Source: Phycisphaerae bacterium (GTDB taxonomy: Bacteria > Planctomycetota > Phycisphaerae > Phycisphaerales > Phycisphaeraceae). From it: a stretch of DNA of 36,082 nucleotides. The notes beneath the pieces were generated by a model. It had not been told where the DNA came from. It made no database searches and saw only the letters and a list, made by a program, of their open reading frames with translations. The translations under genes and the position numbers were made by a program. The stretch spans positions 1-36,082 of the forward strand of contig JAUHYI010000049.1 in the NCBI GenBank assembly GCA_030426385.1. The letters are read 5' to 3'. This document shows, in pieces, positions 1-8,160 of the stretch (position 1 is the first letter of the stretch; each line of letters begins with the position of its first letter).

Positions 1-35
<35 letters not shown>

Positions 36-382
36 CGGGACGACTTGATCGATGAGGGTGAAACGCACGGGATTAGCTTTCTAAAACGAATGCAGGGATG
101 CTCGCGGGGGACACGGGGGATAAACGTGAGCATACGGGGACTTTGGCCATCATCATAGTGGGCTACCCCCTATATTGCTCAACCGCGCCGCACCGGCATC
201 GGAATTGTGGGTAGGCGCGGTAGGCGTATGTGGCGTATGCGTGGGCAAGTGAGGGGCGTGGGGTGGGGGGGGGAGACAGACGTGGGGGGGACAAGTGGGG
301 GGGGATTTTAATCGATGCGGGGGGTCGCGTATGATTCAGCCTGTCAATTTTTAGTCCGTTACGATTTTTGTGAGCCCTGTGC
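36..382. other. Gene-free stretch upstream of galK, with G-rich repeats
   Basis: I see no credible gene here. An open frame on the minus strand at 163-384 translates to a Pro/Arg-rich low-complexity sequence and is rejected. The notable content is a G-rich block at about 247-304 with three G runs of 7-10 bases separated by short A/C-containing spacers. A short GTGGCGTATGCGTGG-type repetition precedes it at about 225-245. No clear promoter or Shine-Dalgarno site for galK is visible. Confidence 0.6.
247..304 (+). repeat. G-rich repeat block, intergenic
   Basis: Successive G runs are separated by AGACAGACGT and ACAAGT. The runs end in GTGGGGGG-like cores, the core of the G-rich repeat family seen elsewhere in the window. 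The G-rich strand is plus. Confidence 0.6.
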
Positions 383-1564
383 ATGCCTCATCCAGTTTCT
401 CCCGCGGTGACCCACCAGATATCCCACCTGACGCATCTGTTTACCGAACAGTTTGGACGCGCGCCGCGCTTCATGGCGATGGCACCGGGTCGGGTCAACC
501 TGATTGGCGAACACACTGATTACAACGGCGGGTTTGTGCTGCCCATGGCCATCGAACGCCAGGTCGTCATGGTCGCGGATACCGTACCCGGCAAAACCGT
601 GACGCTGGCCAGCACCGGCATCAACGGCCTCGCTACCTTCGAATTGTCCCCCGAACTGTTGCCCGGCCAACCCAGTTGGTCCAACTATATCCGTGGTGTG
701 CTCGTCGGCTGTCTGCAACGCGGGCTCAATCCCGGCGGGTTTGATGCCATGATCGATTCCACTGTGCCCGCAGGCGGCGGACTGTCCAGCAGCGCCGCGC
801 TCGAGGTCGGAGCCGCGACACTTGTTGAGGCTATCACCGGTCAAACCCTGGACCCGATCGACAAAGCGATGTTGGCCCAAAAATGCGAACACGAATTTGC
901 CGGCATGCCCTGCGGCATCATGGATCAGTTTATTTCATCCACCGGCCAACGCGATCATGCGTTGCTGCTCGATTGTCGTTCCCACGAAACGCGACATATT
1001 CCGATGCGCGATCCCGAGGTCAGCGTGTTGATTATCGATAGCAAAGTCAAGCACGAATTGACCGGCGGAGAATATGCGCAACGTCGCGAACAATGCGAAT
1101 TGGCGGCCAAAAAATTAGGCGTGGCATTATTACGTGATGCCACCATGGCCCAGTTGGATGAATTGTCTGCGCAGGATTTGGATGACCTCAGTCGCCGCCG
1201 TGCTCGCCATGTCATCAGTGAAATCGAACGCACCACACGCGCCGCTGATGCACTGGCAAACAATGATATGCCCGCGTTTGGCCGACTGATGCTGGCCAGT
1301 CACGTGTCACTGCGTGATGATTTTGAGGTGAGCACGCCCGAGTTGGATCTGTTGGTGGAACTGGCCATGCAACATGACGACAGCGTGTTCGGCGCTCGCA
1401 TGACCGGCGGCGGTTTCGGCGGTTGTACCGTGTCCTTGATTCGTAGCGACGCGGTGGATTCGGTCAGTCAGTCGATCGCCGCCAATTACCATCAACGCGT
1501 GGGCGTGGTGCCGGATTGTTTCGCCACGCGACCAGCCGACGGAGCGCATGTGATCAGCGTGTAA
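383..1564 (+). CDS. galK: Galactokinase
   Basis: This enzyme phosphorylates galactose at C1 with ATP, the first step of the Leloir pathway, in the cytoplasm. The 393-residue length is normal for the family. The galactokinase signature GRVNLIGEHTDYN lies at residues 36-48. The GHMP-kinase ATP loop, VPAGGGLSSSAAL, is near 128-140, and the C-terminal TGGGFGGCTVSLI motif is near 340-352. The ATG at 383 gives a standard N-terminus, although no good ribosome site precedes it. No galT or galE is nearby, so the gene appears to be a single unit. It converges on the isomerase gene at 1818-2660 across a REP-like element. Confidence 0.95.
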   Translation: MPHPVSPAVTHQISHLTHLFTEQFGRAPRFMAMAPGRVNLIGEHTDYNGGFVLPMAIERQVVMVADTVPGKTVTLASTGINGLATFELSPELLPGQPSWSNYIRGVLVGCLQRGLNPGGFDAMIDSTVPAGGGLSSSAALEVGAATLVEAITGQTLDPIDKAMLAQKCEHEFAGMPCGIMDQFISSTGQRDHALLLDCRSHETRHIPMRDPEVSVLIIDSKVKHELTGGEYAQRREQCELAAKKLGVALLRDATMAQLDELSAQDLDDLSRRRARHVISEIERTTRAADALANNDMPAFGRLMLASHVSLRDDFEVSTPELDLLVELAMQHDDSVFGARMTGGGFGGCTVSLIRSDAVDSVSQSIAANYHQRVGVVPDCFATRPADGAHVISV

Positions 1565-1611
1565 TTTTTGTGAGTGGCGTGGGAAATGGAGGGGGAAGGG
1601 AGACGAGTGGG

Positions 1612-1689
1612 GTGAGCCGTCGTCCTTGGACGGCGCGAGATGGTATTGAAACACGCAGCGTCGCGCCGCCCAAGGGCGGCGGCTAACAG
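1612..1689. repeat. REPIN-like element, family A copy 1
   Basis: Two GC-rich palindromes face each other. The left arm (about 1612-1639) reads AGCCGTCGTCCTTGGACGGC and the right arm (about 1662-1689) contains GCCGCCCAAGGGCGGCGGC followed by TAAC. The ends form a terminal inverted repeat, GTKAGCCG...CGGCTAAC. It lies between the convergent galK and isomerase genes. Related copies are at 10111-10186 and 11511-11588. No coding capacity is present. Confidence 0.8.
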
Positions 1690-1748
1690 GATTGACACGC
1701 GATTAGCGCAACTGGCGTGATTAATCTTCACGTTCTTGGTGGGTTTGT

Positions 1749-1770
1749 CAGGTGGGCTTAAGTCCACCTG
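1749..1770. repeat. Short perfect hairpin
   Basis: CAGGTGG and CCACCTG arms flank an 8-base centre. Neither strand has a T run after the stem, so a Rho-independent terminator is not supported. It may still act as a 3' end structure for the convergent genes on either side. Confidence 0.5.
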
Positions 1771-1817
1771 TTCGTGGGCCAAGAGATTATTTTTTACCCG
1801 TTGCTCTAGTGAGCGTT

Positions 1818-2660
1818 TTATTTTTGCGCTTTTTTAAGGCATTTACGCATGAAGTCGAGGCTCTTGGCCAGGTTGGCTGATTGCTGTTTCATGGTTTTGC
1901 CGGTGATGCCACATTCGTAAGACAGATAGCCGGTGAATTTGATATCGCGCAGGGCTTTTAATCCTGCGACAAAATCAATATCGCCGGTGCCCGGTTCCAT
2001 GCGTGTGTTGTCAGCTAGATGGATGTACCCGACATGTTTGCCAGCGGCTCGAAAAGCTGCGGGTGTGTCCAGTTCTTCAATGTGCATATGGAAAAAATCG
2101 GACAGCAGTGACACGCCTTTTTTAACGCCCGATTTTTTGATCACGCGAATGCCGTCGGCCTGCGTGTTCAGGTACGACTGTTCGTAGCGATTCAACGGCT
2201 CGACAAAAAATTGCGTTTTATATTTCACCGCTGTTTTTGCCACGCGTTTTAAAGCCTCGGCAAAAACCTCGTCTTCCAATTGTCGGCTGGTTTTATAGGG
2301 TGACAGATCAGGCATCACCGGTGGGCCGAACATCGGCGGAACGATTTGTCCCGCAGCACCGACTTCGCCGCAGAATTTCAGAACAGCCTCGCTGCCGACG
2401 ATTGATGCCTCGCGTTTTTCGATATCGGGATTGACAAAATCAAACCCAACGCCGCCATCGATTTTATAGTTGCCACATACGCCGGAGATCGGAACGCGTC
2501 CGGCAATCAGGTCCGCTTGTTCGCGTAAATTGCCGATGCTGTCGGTCACGTCAGGGGGTACGGCAATTTCCAAGCCCTCGACGCCATGGTCGGCAGCCCA
2601 TTGGGCTTTGTCACTGAGATTTTTGCCGGGAATACGAAATAATTGTACGGCGATTTTCAT
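1818..2660 (-). CDS. Sugar phosphate isomerase/epimerase-like TIM-barrel protein
   Basis: The 280-residue product looks like the xylose-isomerase-like TIM-barrel family, which includes hydroxypyruvate isomerase and tagatose/ribulose 3-epimerase relatives. Strands and metal-site motifs fit: VEGLEIAV near the N-terminus, FFVEPLNRYEQSYLN (a metal-ligand Glu), SLLSDFFHMHIEE (Asp and His ligands), YIHLADNTRMEPGTGDIDF, and a final YLSYECGI (Glu ligand). The in-frame TTG at 2678 is possible, but the ATG at 2660 is preferred. It has AGGA about 9 bases upstream and gives the normal MKIAVQLF start. The substrate cannot be read from sequence. It stands alone, convergent with galK. Confidence 0.85.
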   Translation of the reverse strand: MKIAVQLFRIPGKNLSDKAQWAADHGVEGLEIAVPPDVTDSIGNLREQADLIAGRVPISGVCGNYKIDGGVGFDFVNPDIEKREASIVGSEAVLKFCGEVGAAGQIVPPMFGPPVMPDLSPYKTSRQLEDEVFAEALKRVAKTAVKYKTQFFVEPLNRYEQSYLNTQADGIRVIKKSGVKKGVSLLSDFFHMHIEELDTPAAFRAAGKHVGYIHLADNTRMEPGTGDIDFVAGLKALRDIKFTGYLSYECGITGKTMKQQSANLAKSLDFMRKCLKKAQK

Positions 2661-2834
2661 GGTAGGTTGTCCTGGCAAAGAGTGAGACGCGGGAGCGTGT
2701 GTTGATTTACGTTGTGATTCACGTGTTGAATGACATGAGTTTGGACTCAGGCCATTCGCAGATTGGCGATTCGTTAATTCGTCAATAATTCGTCAATGGT
2801 ATCAGTGACGTGGTATTGTCTGTAATGAGAACAC

Positions 2835-3842
2835 ATGATGCAAACAACCGACCCGTGGGTCTATTTCAATGGCGAATTTTTGCCGCGTTCGCAAGCCGTT
2901 TGGCCGATCGATGATCGTTCGGCCATGTTCGGTGATGCGGTGTACGAAGTGGTGCGTTACGACAATGGCCAACCATTCGCCATGGCGCAGCATATGCAGC
3001 GCTTGCAGCGCAGCCTGCTCGCGGTACAGATTGATGAAAAAATCGTGCAGCATTTGGTGGATACCTTGCCGGTTATTTTTTCGACATTGATGCAACGCAA
3101 TGCGATCGCCGATGGCCGGTTGTATTGTCAGGTCAGTCGTGGGGCAGTCGCGCGGCAATTTTTGCCACCGGATGCGATGTCGGCCAATGTGCTGGTCACG
3201 TGCGAGCCGATGCCCAGGCTCACGCGACAGTCGCAAACGGGCGTGGTGACTGCGATGATGGCCGACGATCTGCGATGGTCGCGATGCGATATCAAAACGG
3301 TAATGCTGATGCCCGCGGTGCTGGCGTGCATGGAAGCAAAACGTCGGGGCGTCGATGTGGCGATCTGGCAACGCGACGGCGTGGTGACTGAATCCACCTA
3401 CGCGAATGTGTTAATCGTGCGCGACGGCGTGGTGTGGACCCATCCCGCGGACCAACGCATTCTCGGTGGCGTCACGCGCGCGGTCTTGTTGGATGTGTTG
3501 GCCCATACTTTGAACGTGACCGTGCGCGAACAAGCTTTCAGTGTGGCGACGATGTTGGCGGCTGATGAGGTTTGGATTTGTGGCACGACGACATTGGTCA
3601 CAGCCGTCACTCACATTGATGGGCAGCTCATCGGTGGCGGGAAATCTACTGACGATGCTGTCGCCCCCCCACCCCCACCCCCACCCCCACCCCCACCCCC
3701 ACCCCCACCCCCACCAACGCCAACGCCCCCAGCCTCCCCAGCCCTCTCAGCGTCCCCTGCTCCCCCAGTCCCCCCCGGCCCACTGGCGGTGCGTGCGTAT
3801 GACGCGTTGGTGGAACGAATTTTGCAAACCAGTTCATCGTGA
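2835..3842 (+). CDS. Class IV PLP aminotransferase, probably D-alanine transaminase
   Basis: This is a PLP enzyme of the fold-type IV family. D-alanine transaminases interconvert D-alanine and D-glutamate for the cell wall. N-terminal YFNGEFLP and GDAVYEVVRYDNG motifs match the family. RWSRCDIKTVMLMPAVLACMEAK carries the PLP lysine, here Lys154, and GVVTESTYANVLIV is the cofactor-binding loop. CDIK context favours D-alanine transaminase over branched-chain transaminase or aminodeoxychorismate lyase, but specificity is inferred. An insert of roughly 45 residues (about 271-317) precedes the C-terminal helix and begins with 17 consecutive prolines. It falls in a loop just before the segment that closes the family fold. 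Two adjacent ATGs (2835, 2838) could start it. Confidence 0.85.
   Translation: MMQTTDPWVYFNGEFLPRSQAVWPIDDRSAMFGDAVYEVVRYDNGQPFAMAQHMQRLQRSLLAVQIDEKIVQHLVDTLPVIFSTLMQRNAIADGRLYCQVSRGAVARQFLPPDAMSANVLVTCEPMPRLTRQSQTGVVTAMMADDLRWSRCDIKTVMLMPAVLACMEAKRRGVDVAIWQRDGVVTESTYANVLIVRDGVVWTHPADQRILGGVTRAVLLDVLAHTLNVTVREQAFSVATMLAADEVWICGTTTLVTAVTHIDGQLIGGGKSTDDAVAPPPPPPPPPPPPPPPPPTPTPPASPALSASPAPPVPPGPLAVRAYDALVERILQTSSS
3666..3716 (+). repeat. Hexanucleotide CCCCCA microsatellite coding for polyproline
   Basis: Eight copies of a 6-base unit (CCC CCA) plus a final CCA encode 17 prolines inside the aminotransferase. On the minus strand this is a TGGGGG repeat. Gain or loss of units keeps the frame and only changes the number of prolines. 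It is one of only two places in the window where the C-rich strand is plus. Confidence 0.95.
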
Positions 3843-3916
3843 TTGGCCGATGTGTAGCTTGTTGTCGGGCATGATGCTGGGATGAATCTCGGGCTGATGA
3901 TTCGGTGAGAATGGCG

Positions 3917-3922
3917 TACAAT
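3917..3922 (+). promoter_or_regulatory. Possible -10 box for tRNA-Arg
   Basis: TACAAT lies 24 bases before the tRNA 5' end, a reasonable distance for a -10 element with a short leader. No good -35 box is visible at 16-18 bases upstream. Confidence 0.35.
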
Positions 3923-3946
3923 GCAAAACGATCCGCGTTAATCACA

Positions 3947-4020
<74 letters not shown>

Positions 4021-4041
4021 CTTTGGGAGGTTGTAAGAGCG

Positions 4042-4584
4042 ATGAAAACAGCGATACAAAAAATGCGACGCTTGCGAACGATACCAGTCACGCAAACCAT
4101 GGGGCCCTATTCCCAAACGTCATCAAGCACGCGGGGACGGGAGAGGCAGAGGGAGGCGTGGGGAGTGATTGTTCTTTTGTGCGTCAGCTTGGTGGGCGGA
4201 CTCTTGGTCGGGGGGCTGGCGGGGTGTCAGAGCGGTGCGAATGTCAGTGATGAAAATCTGACAACGGTGGACATTGCCACGCTCCGCTCGTGGTTGGGCG
4301 AAGCTAAGAAAAAACATCTGGTCGTCGTGGATGTTCGGCAGGCTGAGGCGTATGAGGCAGGCCATATTCCCGGCGCGATCCACATGACCTTGCCCCAGAT
4401 ACGAGCGAACGAACCGCGACTGGCCCATGCCAAAACGATTGTGGTGTATGGCTCGACGTGGACTGATCCATTAACGCCTGCAGCGGTCAAGCGTTTGCTC
4501 GCGTTGGGCTACACGGATGTGGTGGGTTACCGTGGCGGGTGGGAAGACTGGTCGTCGCAAACCTCGGTGGCGCCGATGCCGTGA
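4042..4584 (+). CDS. Rhodanese-like domain lipoprotein lacking the active-site cysteine
   Basis: The 180-residue product has an arginine-rich N-terminus, a hydrophobic helix at about 41-60 and a lipobox ending in LAGC (Cys62), so it is probably membrane-anchored outside the cytoplasm. Residues from about 75 match a single rhodanese domain: VVVDVRQAEAYEAGHIPGAIHM, then a C-terminal GYTDVVGYRGGWEDW. The usual catalytic loop should begin with Cys but here reads YGSTWTDP, so sulfur transfer is unlikely. Non-catalytic rhodanese domains often act in binding or regulation. The frame is open back into the tRNA (to 3991), but the ATG at 4042, with GGGAGG 12 bases upstream, is the sensible start. Confidence 0.8.
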   Translation: MKTAIQKMRRLRTIPVTQTMGPYSQTSSSTRGRERQREAWGVIVLLCVSLVGGLLVGGLAGCQSGANVSDENLTTVDIATLRSWLGEAKKKHLVVVDVRQAEAYEAGHIPGAIHMTLPQIRANEPRLAHAKTIVVYGSTWTDPLTPAAVKRLLALGYTDVVGYRGGWEDWSSQTSVAPMP

Positions 4585-4605
4585 TCTTGCGGTGTTGGTA
4601 AATCG

Positions 4606-5292
4606 TTACCAGATACCGCCATCATCATCGCCATCCGTGTCGTCGCGATCATAGTCATCATCAACGTCATCATCACGAGCATTGATGGCGTGCATGGATG
4701 CCGATGCGGCCGAGTTGGTCGTGGGCAACAGAGCAATGACGATCAACAACAACCCTGCCACGAGTAGTATCGTGCGCTTTGGGCCGGTGGTGGTGGTGAC
4801 GAGTTTGGAACGAATCGGTTCGTAAGCCGCCGCGTGGGGCATGGGCTTGGCGACCCAGGCTTCGATGGCCATGGGTGCGAGTGGCTCGAGCGATTCGATG
4901 CGGTGATCGACCGGTTGCATCAGTGGGCCCGAAGCGCCAAATCGTTCTGCCGATCCGGTGCCTGCCGAACTATTATCCGATGCGGTCAACACGGTCGCCC
5001 CGACGGGTTTGAGCCGAAGGTATTCGTAGGCCAATCGTTCGAGCATGACCGGGTCATGTGATTCGAGGGCGCCGAGTAATTCGCCGAAGGAAGATTCCTG
5101 TTGGGCCAGATGTGCTGCTTGTTGTTGCATGACCTCGAGCTGCCAGGCGAGTTTTCGATTGGCGAGCCAGGGTGGCAATATCAATGAAGCCACCACGATC
5201 GATAGCCCTGCCGAGAGGAACAACCAATCGGGCACCGCGGCGAGCCATGCGGTCAAACGGTTAGGGCGATGTTGTGGGATATCCCAGGTCAC
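4606..5292 (-). CDS. Hypothetical two-helix membrane protein with acidic tail
   Basis: I do not recognise the family. The 228-residue product has a transmembrane segment at about 20-45 and a predicted coiled-coil stretch after it (RKLAWQLEVMQQQAAHLAQQ). A soluble middle part follows, then a second hydrophobic helix near 170-190 (TILLVAGLLLIVIALLP). The C-terminus has about 25 residues that are mostly Asp. Start is a GTG at 5292, since no in-frame ATG occurs before the coiled coil. It converges on the rhodanese-like gene with a 21-base gap and diverges from miaB. Codon usage resembles that of its neighbours, which supports a real gene. Confidence 0.7.
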   Translation of the reverse strand: MTWDIPQHRPNRLTAWLAAVPDWLFLSAGLSIVVASLILPPWLANRKLAWQLEVMQQQAAHLAQQESSFGELLGALESHDPVMLERLAYEYLRLKPVGATVLTASDNSSAGTGSAERFGASGPLMQPVDHRIESLEPLAPMAIEAWVAKPMPHAAAYEPIRSKLVTTTTGPKRTILLVAGLLLIVIALLPTTNSAASASMHAINARDDDVDDDYDRDDTDGDDDGGIW

Positions 5293-5399
5293 AGTGGATA
5301 TTCATCGACCACGGCCACAGATCGACTGCAATCTTGGGTTGAGAGCCAATTGAAACAGCCTCAGATGATAGAGAAAATGCTATCGAGGTCAGCGTCGTA

Positions 5400-5408
5400 T
5401 GCTACAAT
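5400..5408 (+). promoter_or_regulatory. Extended -10 promoter of miaB
   Basis: TGCTACAAT is an extended -10 box (TGn plus TACAAT). Its predicted start point is about 5414-5416, only a few bases before the miaB ATG at 5418. The message would then be nearly leaderless. The -35 region is poor, as is usual with extended -10 promoters. Confidence 0.5.
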
Positions 5409-5417
5409 TGCCCGACT

Positions 5418-7211
5418 ATGTCCACCCCTCCGACCCAAGCCACACCTGACGCCCCATCCACACCACCAGCGCTTGATGCCACCTGTTGCGACACGATGCC
5501 GACCAGTCAATCGCGTGACGGCCGACGTGTTTTTCTGGAGACGTTCGGTTGTCAGATGAATGTGCTCGACAGCGAATTGGTGACCAGCCAGTTGCGTGGG
5601 CTGGGCTATCGATTTGTGAAGGATTGGAAGCAGGCAGACGTGGTGTTGTACAACACCTGTTCGGTGCGTGAACGGGCTGAGCAAAAAGTGTGGAGCCGTA
5701 TCGGCGAAGTGGGCGTGCATAAAAAAGAAAATCCTGAAGCGGCGGGAATGGTGCTGGGTGTGATCGGTTGCATGGCCGAGCGTGAGGGTGGCGACATGGT
5801 GCGCAAACATCCGCATGTGGATTTGCTGTGCGGGCCCGGTGAGTTGGACAAGGTGCCGATGCTGATCGATAACGTGGTGAAAACCAACATTGAAAATCGG
5901 TTCGGCCGGCGCAGTTACCAATCCGCTTTGCAAGGCAACACGCATCGCCGATCGGCAACCCTGGCCGCCGCTGAAGATCAGTTGGAATTACTGGATCTGT
6001 CACGTGCGTTTAACCCGTCGTTGAATGACAGTGTGGATGGCGATGATGGTGCGGGAAGTAGTGGAGAGGAACGTGGGGGGGGGATGGATCCGGAAAATGC
6101 GGTGCAGGCCCCGCGGCGATCAGCGTATGTGCGCATCACGCGTGGGTGCAATAAATTTTGCACGTATTGCGTGGTGCCGTTTACACGCGGCGCCGAGGTG
6201 CATCGTCCGCCGATGCATATCATTGATGAGGTCAAGCGATTGGCCGACGCGGGTGTGGTCGAGGTGACATTGCTGGGCCAAACGGTCAATCACTATCACT
6301 ATGATCAAAGCGCCGCAGTCACGGTCAATGGCGTGCAACAACCGCAAGTCGGCGAGATCGTGAAAAACAAACCGGGTGCAGCGCAGGCGATGTCGGTTGG
6401 CTCCTCAACATCATCCGTCGATGCGGGGGAAACGTGGGGGGGGGGCAGGGTTTCGTTTGCGGATTTGTTGTATCGGATCCACGAGGCGGTGCCGCATTTG
6501 CCGCGATTGCGATTTGTGACGAGTTTTCCGCGTGATTTTGGGGATGACATTTTAGCGGTGATGCGTGATTGTCCGCGTATTTGCCGGTATCTGCATTTGC
6601 CGGTGCAATCGGGTTCAGATCGTTTGTTGAAAGCGATGAACCGCGACTACACGGTGGCCGGTTTTATGGAATTGCTCGAGCGGGCCCGGACATTTTTGCC
6701 GGACGTGCAGATTGCCTCGGACATTATTTGCGGATTCCCGACCGAAACGCAGGCCGATCACGAGGCGACCGCTGACCTGTTGCGTCAGGCTCAGTTTAAA
6801 AATTGTTTCATTTTCAAATATTCGCCGAGGCCCGGGACCGCAGCGATTGATCGGTTTGAGGACGACGTATCGGACACGGAAAAGAAACGTCGCAACAACG
6901 AACTGTTAGCCATTCAAAGCGATGTCAGTGCGCTGGTGCATCGTGAACAAGTGGGCAAAACGGTGCGCGTGTTCGTCGAATCGATTTCCGCGCGTTCGCG
7001 CCGAAATGCCAACACCGCCGCACCCAATGTCACGCTCGGTTGGCAACGCGATCAGGAAATCACGCAACTGTCAGGCCGAACCGATGGCGACTTGATTGTC
7101 ATGTTCGATGGCGACCCATCGCTGGTCGGTTCGTTGGTGGATGTGCAAGTCGATCGATCAGCACCGCTCGCGTTGTTTGGCCAGATGGTTGAGCAGGCGG
7201 TTTCGGTGTAG
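5418..7211 (+). CDS. miaB: tRNA-2-methylthio-N6-dimethylallyladenosine synthase MiaB
   Basis: MiaB is a radical-SAM methylthiotransferase that modifies A37 of tRNAs reading codons that start with U. The N-terminal UPF0004 domain carries the auxiliary cluster cysteines Cys45 (TFGCQMN), Cys81 (NTCSVRE) and Cys118 (IGCMAE). The radical-SAM CxxxCxxC is Cys244, Cys248, Cys251 in RGCNKFCTYC. LHLPVQSGSD and SDIICGFPTET follow, and a TRAM domain ends the protein. At 597 residues it is well above the usual 440-475. Two low-complexity inserts explain much of the excess: about 191-232, Gly/Ser/Glu/Asp-rich, and about 295-344, before the FADLLYRI helix. Both contain G-run-encoded Gly triplets. The start could be Met27 (5496) instead. 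Confidence 0.93.
   Translation: MSTPPTQATPDAPSTPPALDATCCDTMPTSQSRDGRRVFLETFGCQMNVLDSELVTSQLRGLGYRFVKDWKQADVVLYNTCSVRERAEQKVWSRIGEVGVHKKENPEAAGMVLGVIGCMAEREGGDMVRKHPHVDLLCGPGELDKVPMLIDNVVKTNIENRFGRRSYQSALQGNTHRRSATLAAAEDQLELLDLSRAFNPSLNDSVDGDDGAGSSGEERGGGMDPENAVQAPRRSAYVRITRGCNKFCTYCVVPFTRGAEVHRPPMHIIDEVKRLADAGVVEVTLLGQTVNHYHYDQSAAVTVNGVQQPQVGEIVKNKPGAAQAMSVGSSTSSVDAGETWGGGRVSFADLLYRIHEAVPHLPRLRFVTSFPRDFGDDILAVMRDCPRICRYLHLPVQSGSDRLLKAMNRDYTVAGFMELLERARTFLPDVQIASDIICGFPTETQADHEATADLLRQAQFKNCFIFKYSPRPGTAAIDRFEDDVSDTEKKRRNNELLAIQSDVSALVHREQVGKTVRVFVESISARSRRNANTAAPNVTLGWQRDQEITQLSGRTDGDLIVMFDGDPSLVGSLVDVQVDRSAPLALFGQMVEQAVSV
6067..6086 (+). repeat. G-rich unit inside miaB, first insert
   Basis: GGAACGTGGGGGGGGG encodes EERGGGM within the first MiaB insert. 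It is a single GAACGTGGGGGG core of the G-rich family. Confidence 0.55.
6425..6446 (+). repeat. G-rich unit inside miaB, second insert
   Basis: GGGGGAAACGTGGGGGGGGG encodes GETWGGG within the second MiaB insert. The core GAAACGTGGGGGG is the same as in the dipeptidase gene at 11080 onward, but the reading frame differs (ETWGG instead of NVGG). Confidence 0.65.
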
Positions 7212-7240
7212 CGGTTTGTTTGTTTTTGGTTGAAATTCTC

Positions 7241-7245
7241 GGAGG
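7241..7245 (+). promoter_or_regulatory. Strong Shine-Dalgarno site fixing the lipoprotein start
   Basis: GGAGG is placed 8 bases before the ATG at 7254, which is among the clearest ribosome sites in the window. It selects that ATG over the upstream in-frame ATG at 7230. Confidence 0.8.
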
Positions 7246-7253
7246 CAAAAATA

Positions 7254-8096
7254 ATGACAGTTTGGACGACATGGACGACATGGGTGCTAACGTTGACACG
7301 ATGTGCAAGAGTTGCAGGGCTTGGGTTGTGTATTCTGTTTGTGTTGGCGGGGTGTTCTTCTCACTATGTGGTGCCTGGCAGTGGGGCAAATATGGGTGTG
7401 TTTACGGGTAACCCGCAACAGATCGTCGGCCATGATACGCCTACCGTGCCGATGGAATCGGCACCAACCAGTCCCGATGCGGAAATCCAGAAAAATTTTG
7501 ACACGAAGCCAATGGCGAAATTTCCGGCCCATGTGGCGACGGTCCGTGTGCAGTCGCCAGGGTATCGTTCGTACTCGTTGCATCACGCCTATGGCCGGGG
7601 CGCGTACACCGTGGTCACACAACGCGAGGTTGAAAAGGACGAACATTTTCAACGCATTTTGAATCTGGACGGTATTGCAGGCTTGGCGGCGATCGGGCGC
7701 ATGCTGTTGTCGGAAGACCTGACAAGCGATATGCAATTGCGTCTGGCAGCATCGAAATTGCACGCGGACCTCGTGTTGATTTACACGCTGGACACGGCGT
7801 TCTGGCGTGAAAATGAAATGTCGCCCTTGTCGATCATCACGCTGGGCCTGTTTCCCGATGAACACGCGCGCGTGATCACCACTGCGTCAGCCATTTTGAT
7901 GGATACACGCTCGGGCTACATCTATGGCGTGGCTGAAAGCACGGCGGAGGATCGGCAATTGGCCAACGCATGGACGAGCCAAGCCGCGATCGATCAGGTA
8001 CGCCGACGCGTTGAGGCAGAATCATTCGACGATCTGGTCAGCGAATTGGAAAAACTCTGGCCGAGTATTTACACACGCTATGGTTTGACAAGATAG
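7254..8096 (+). CDS. Hypothetical lipoprotein
   Basis: The 280-residue product begins with a Trp/Thr-rich segment, a hydrophobic helix and a lipobox, VLAGC, with the lipidated Cys at about residue 34. The mature part has no signature I can name. A segment near the middle, ADLVLIYTLDTAFWREN, followed by SAILMDTRSGYIYGVAEST, resembles proteins with a mixed alpha/beta domain that report on a stored state, but no function follows. The lipoprotein at 29804-30535 has a similar ADLVLFVTT segment. The ATG at 7254 is chosen because GGAGG lies 8 bases upstream. An open frame extends to 7230. It follows miaB by 42 bases and could be co-transcribed. Confidence 0.75.
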   Translation: MTVWTTWTTWVLTLTRCARVAGLGLCILFVLAGCSSHYVVPGSGANMGVFTGNPQQIVGHDTPTVPMESAPTSPDAEIQKNFDTKPMAKFPAHVATVRVQSPGYRSYSLHHAYGRGAYTVVTQREVEKDEHFQRILNLDGIAGLAAIGRMLLSEDLTSDMQLRLAASKLHADLVLIYTLDTAFWRENEMSPLSIITLGLFPDEHARVITTASAILMDTRSGYIYGVAESTAEDRQLANAWTSQAAIDQVRRRVEAESFDDLVSELEKLWPSIYTRYGLTR

Positions 8097-8108
8097 ACCT
8101 TCTTGGGG

Positions 8109-8145
8109 TTCAAAGTGGGACGCTTCGCGTCGCCCGCTAAACGTG
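8109..8145 (+). repeat. REP-like palindrome, family B copy 1
   Basis: The sequence TTCAAAGTGGGACGC, then TTCGCGTCGCCCGCTAAACG, contains an imperfect palindrome (GGGACGC/GCGTCGCCC). It sits between the convergent lipoprotein and phyH genes. Other copies are at 20095-20125, 22805-22836 (inverted) and 22929-22967. Confidence 0.8.
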
Positions 8146-8160
8146 TGGTTGGGTTGGGTA

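Noticed and set aside
163-384. Open frame of 73 residues on minus before galK
   Set aside because: Pro/Arg/His-rich, built on a G-rich repeat, overlaps the galK start, no ribosome site.
1749-1770. Terminator for galK or the isomerase gene
   Set aside because: A good stem but no T run on either strand.
3666-3716. Telomere-like TGGGGG repeat
   Set aside because: It is internal to a gene on what looks like a bacterial chromosome, and is read as prolines.
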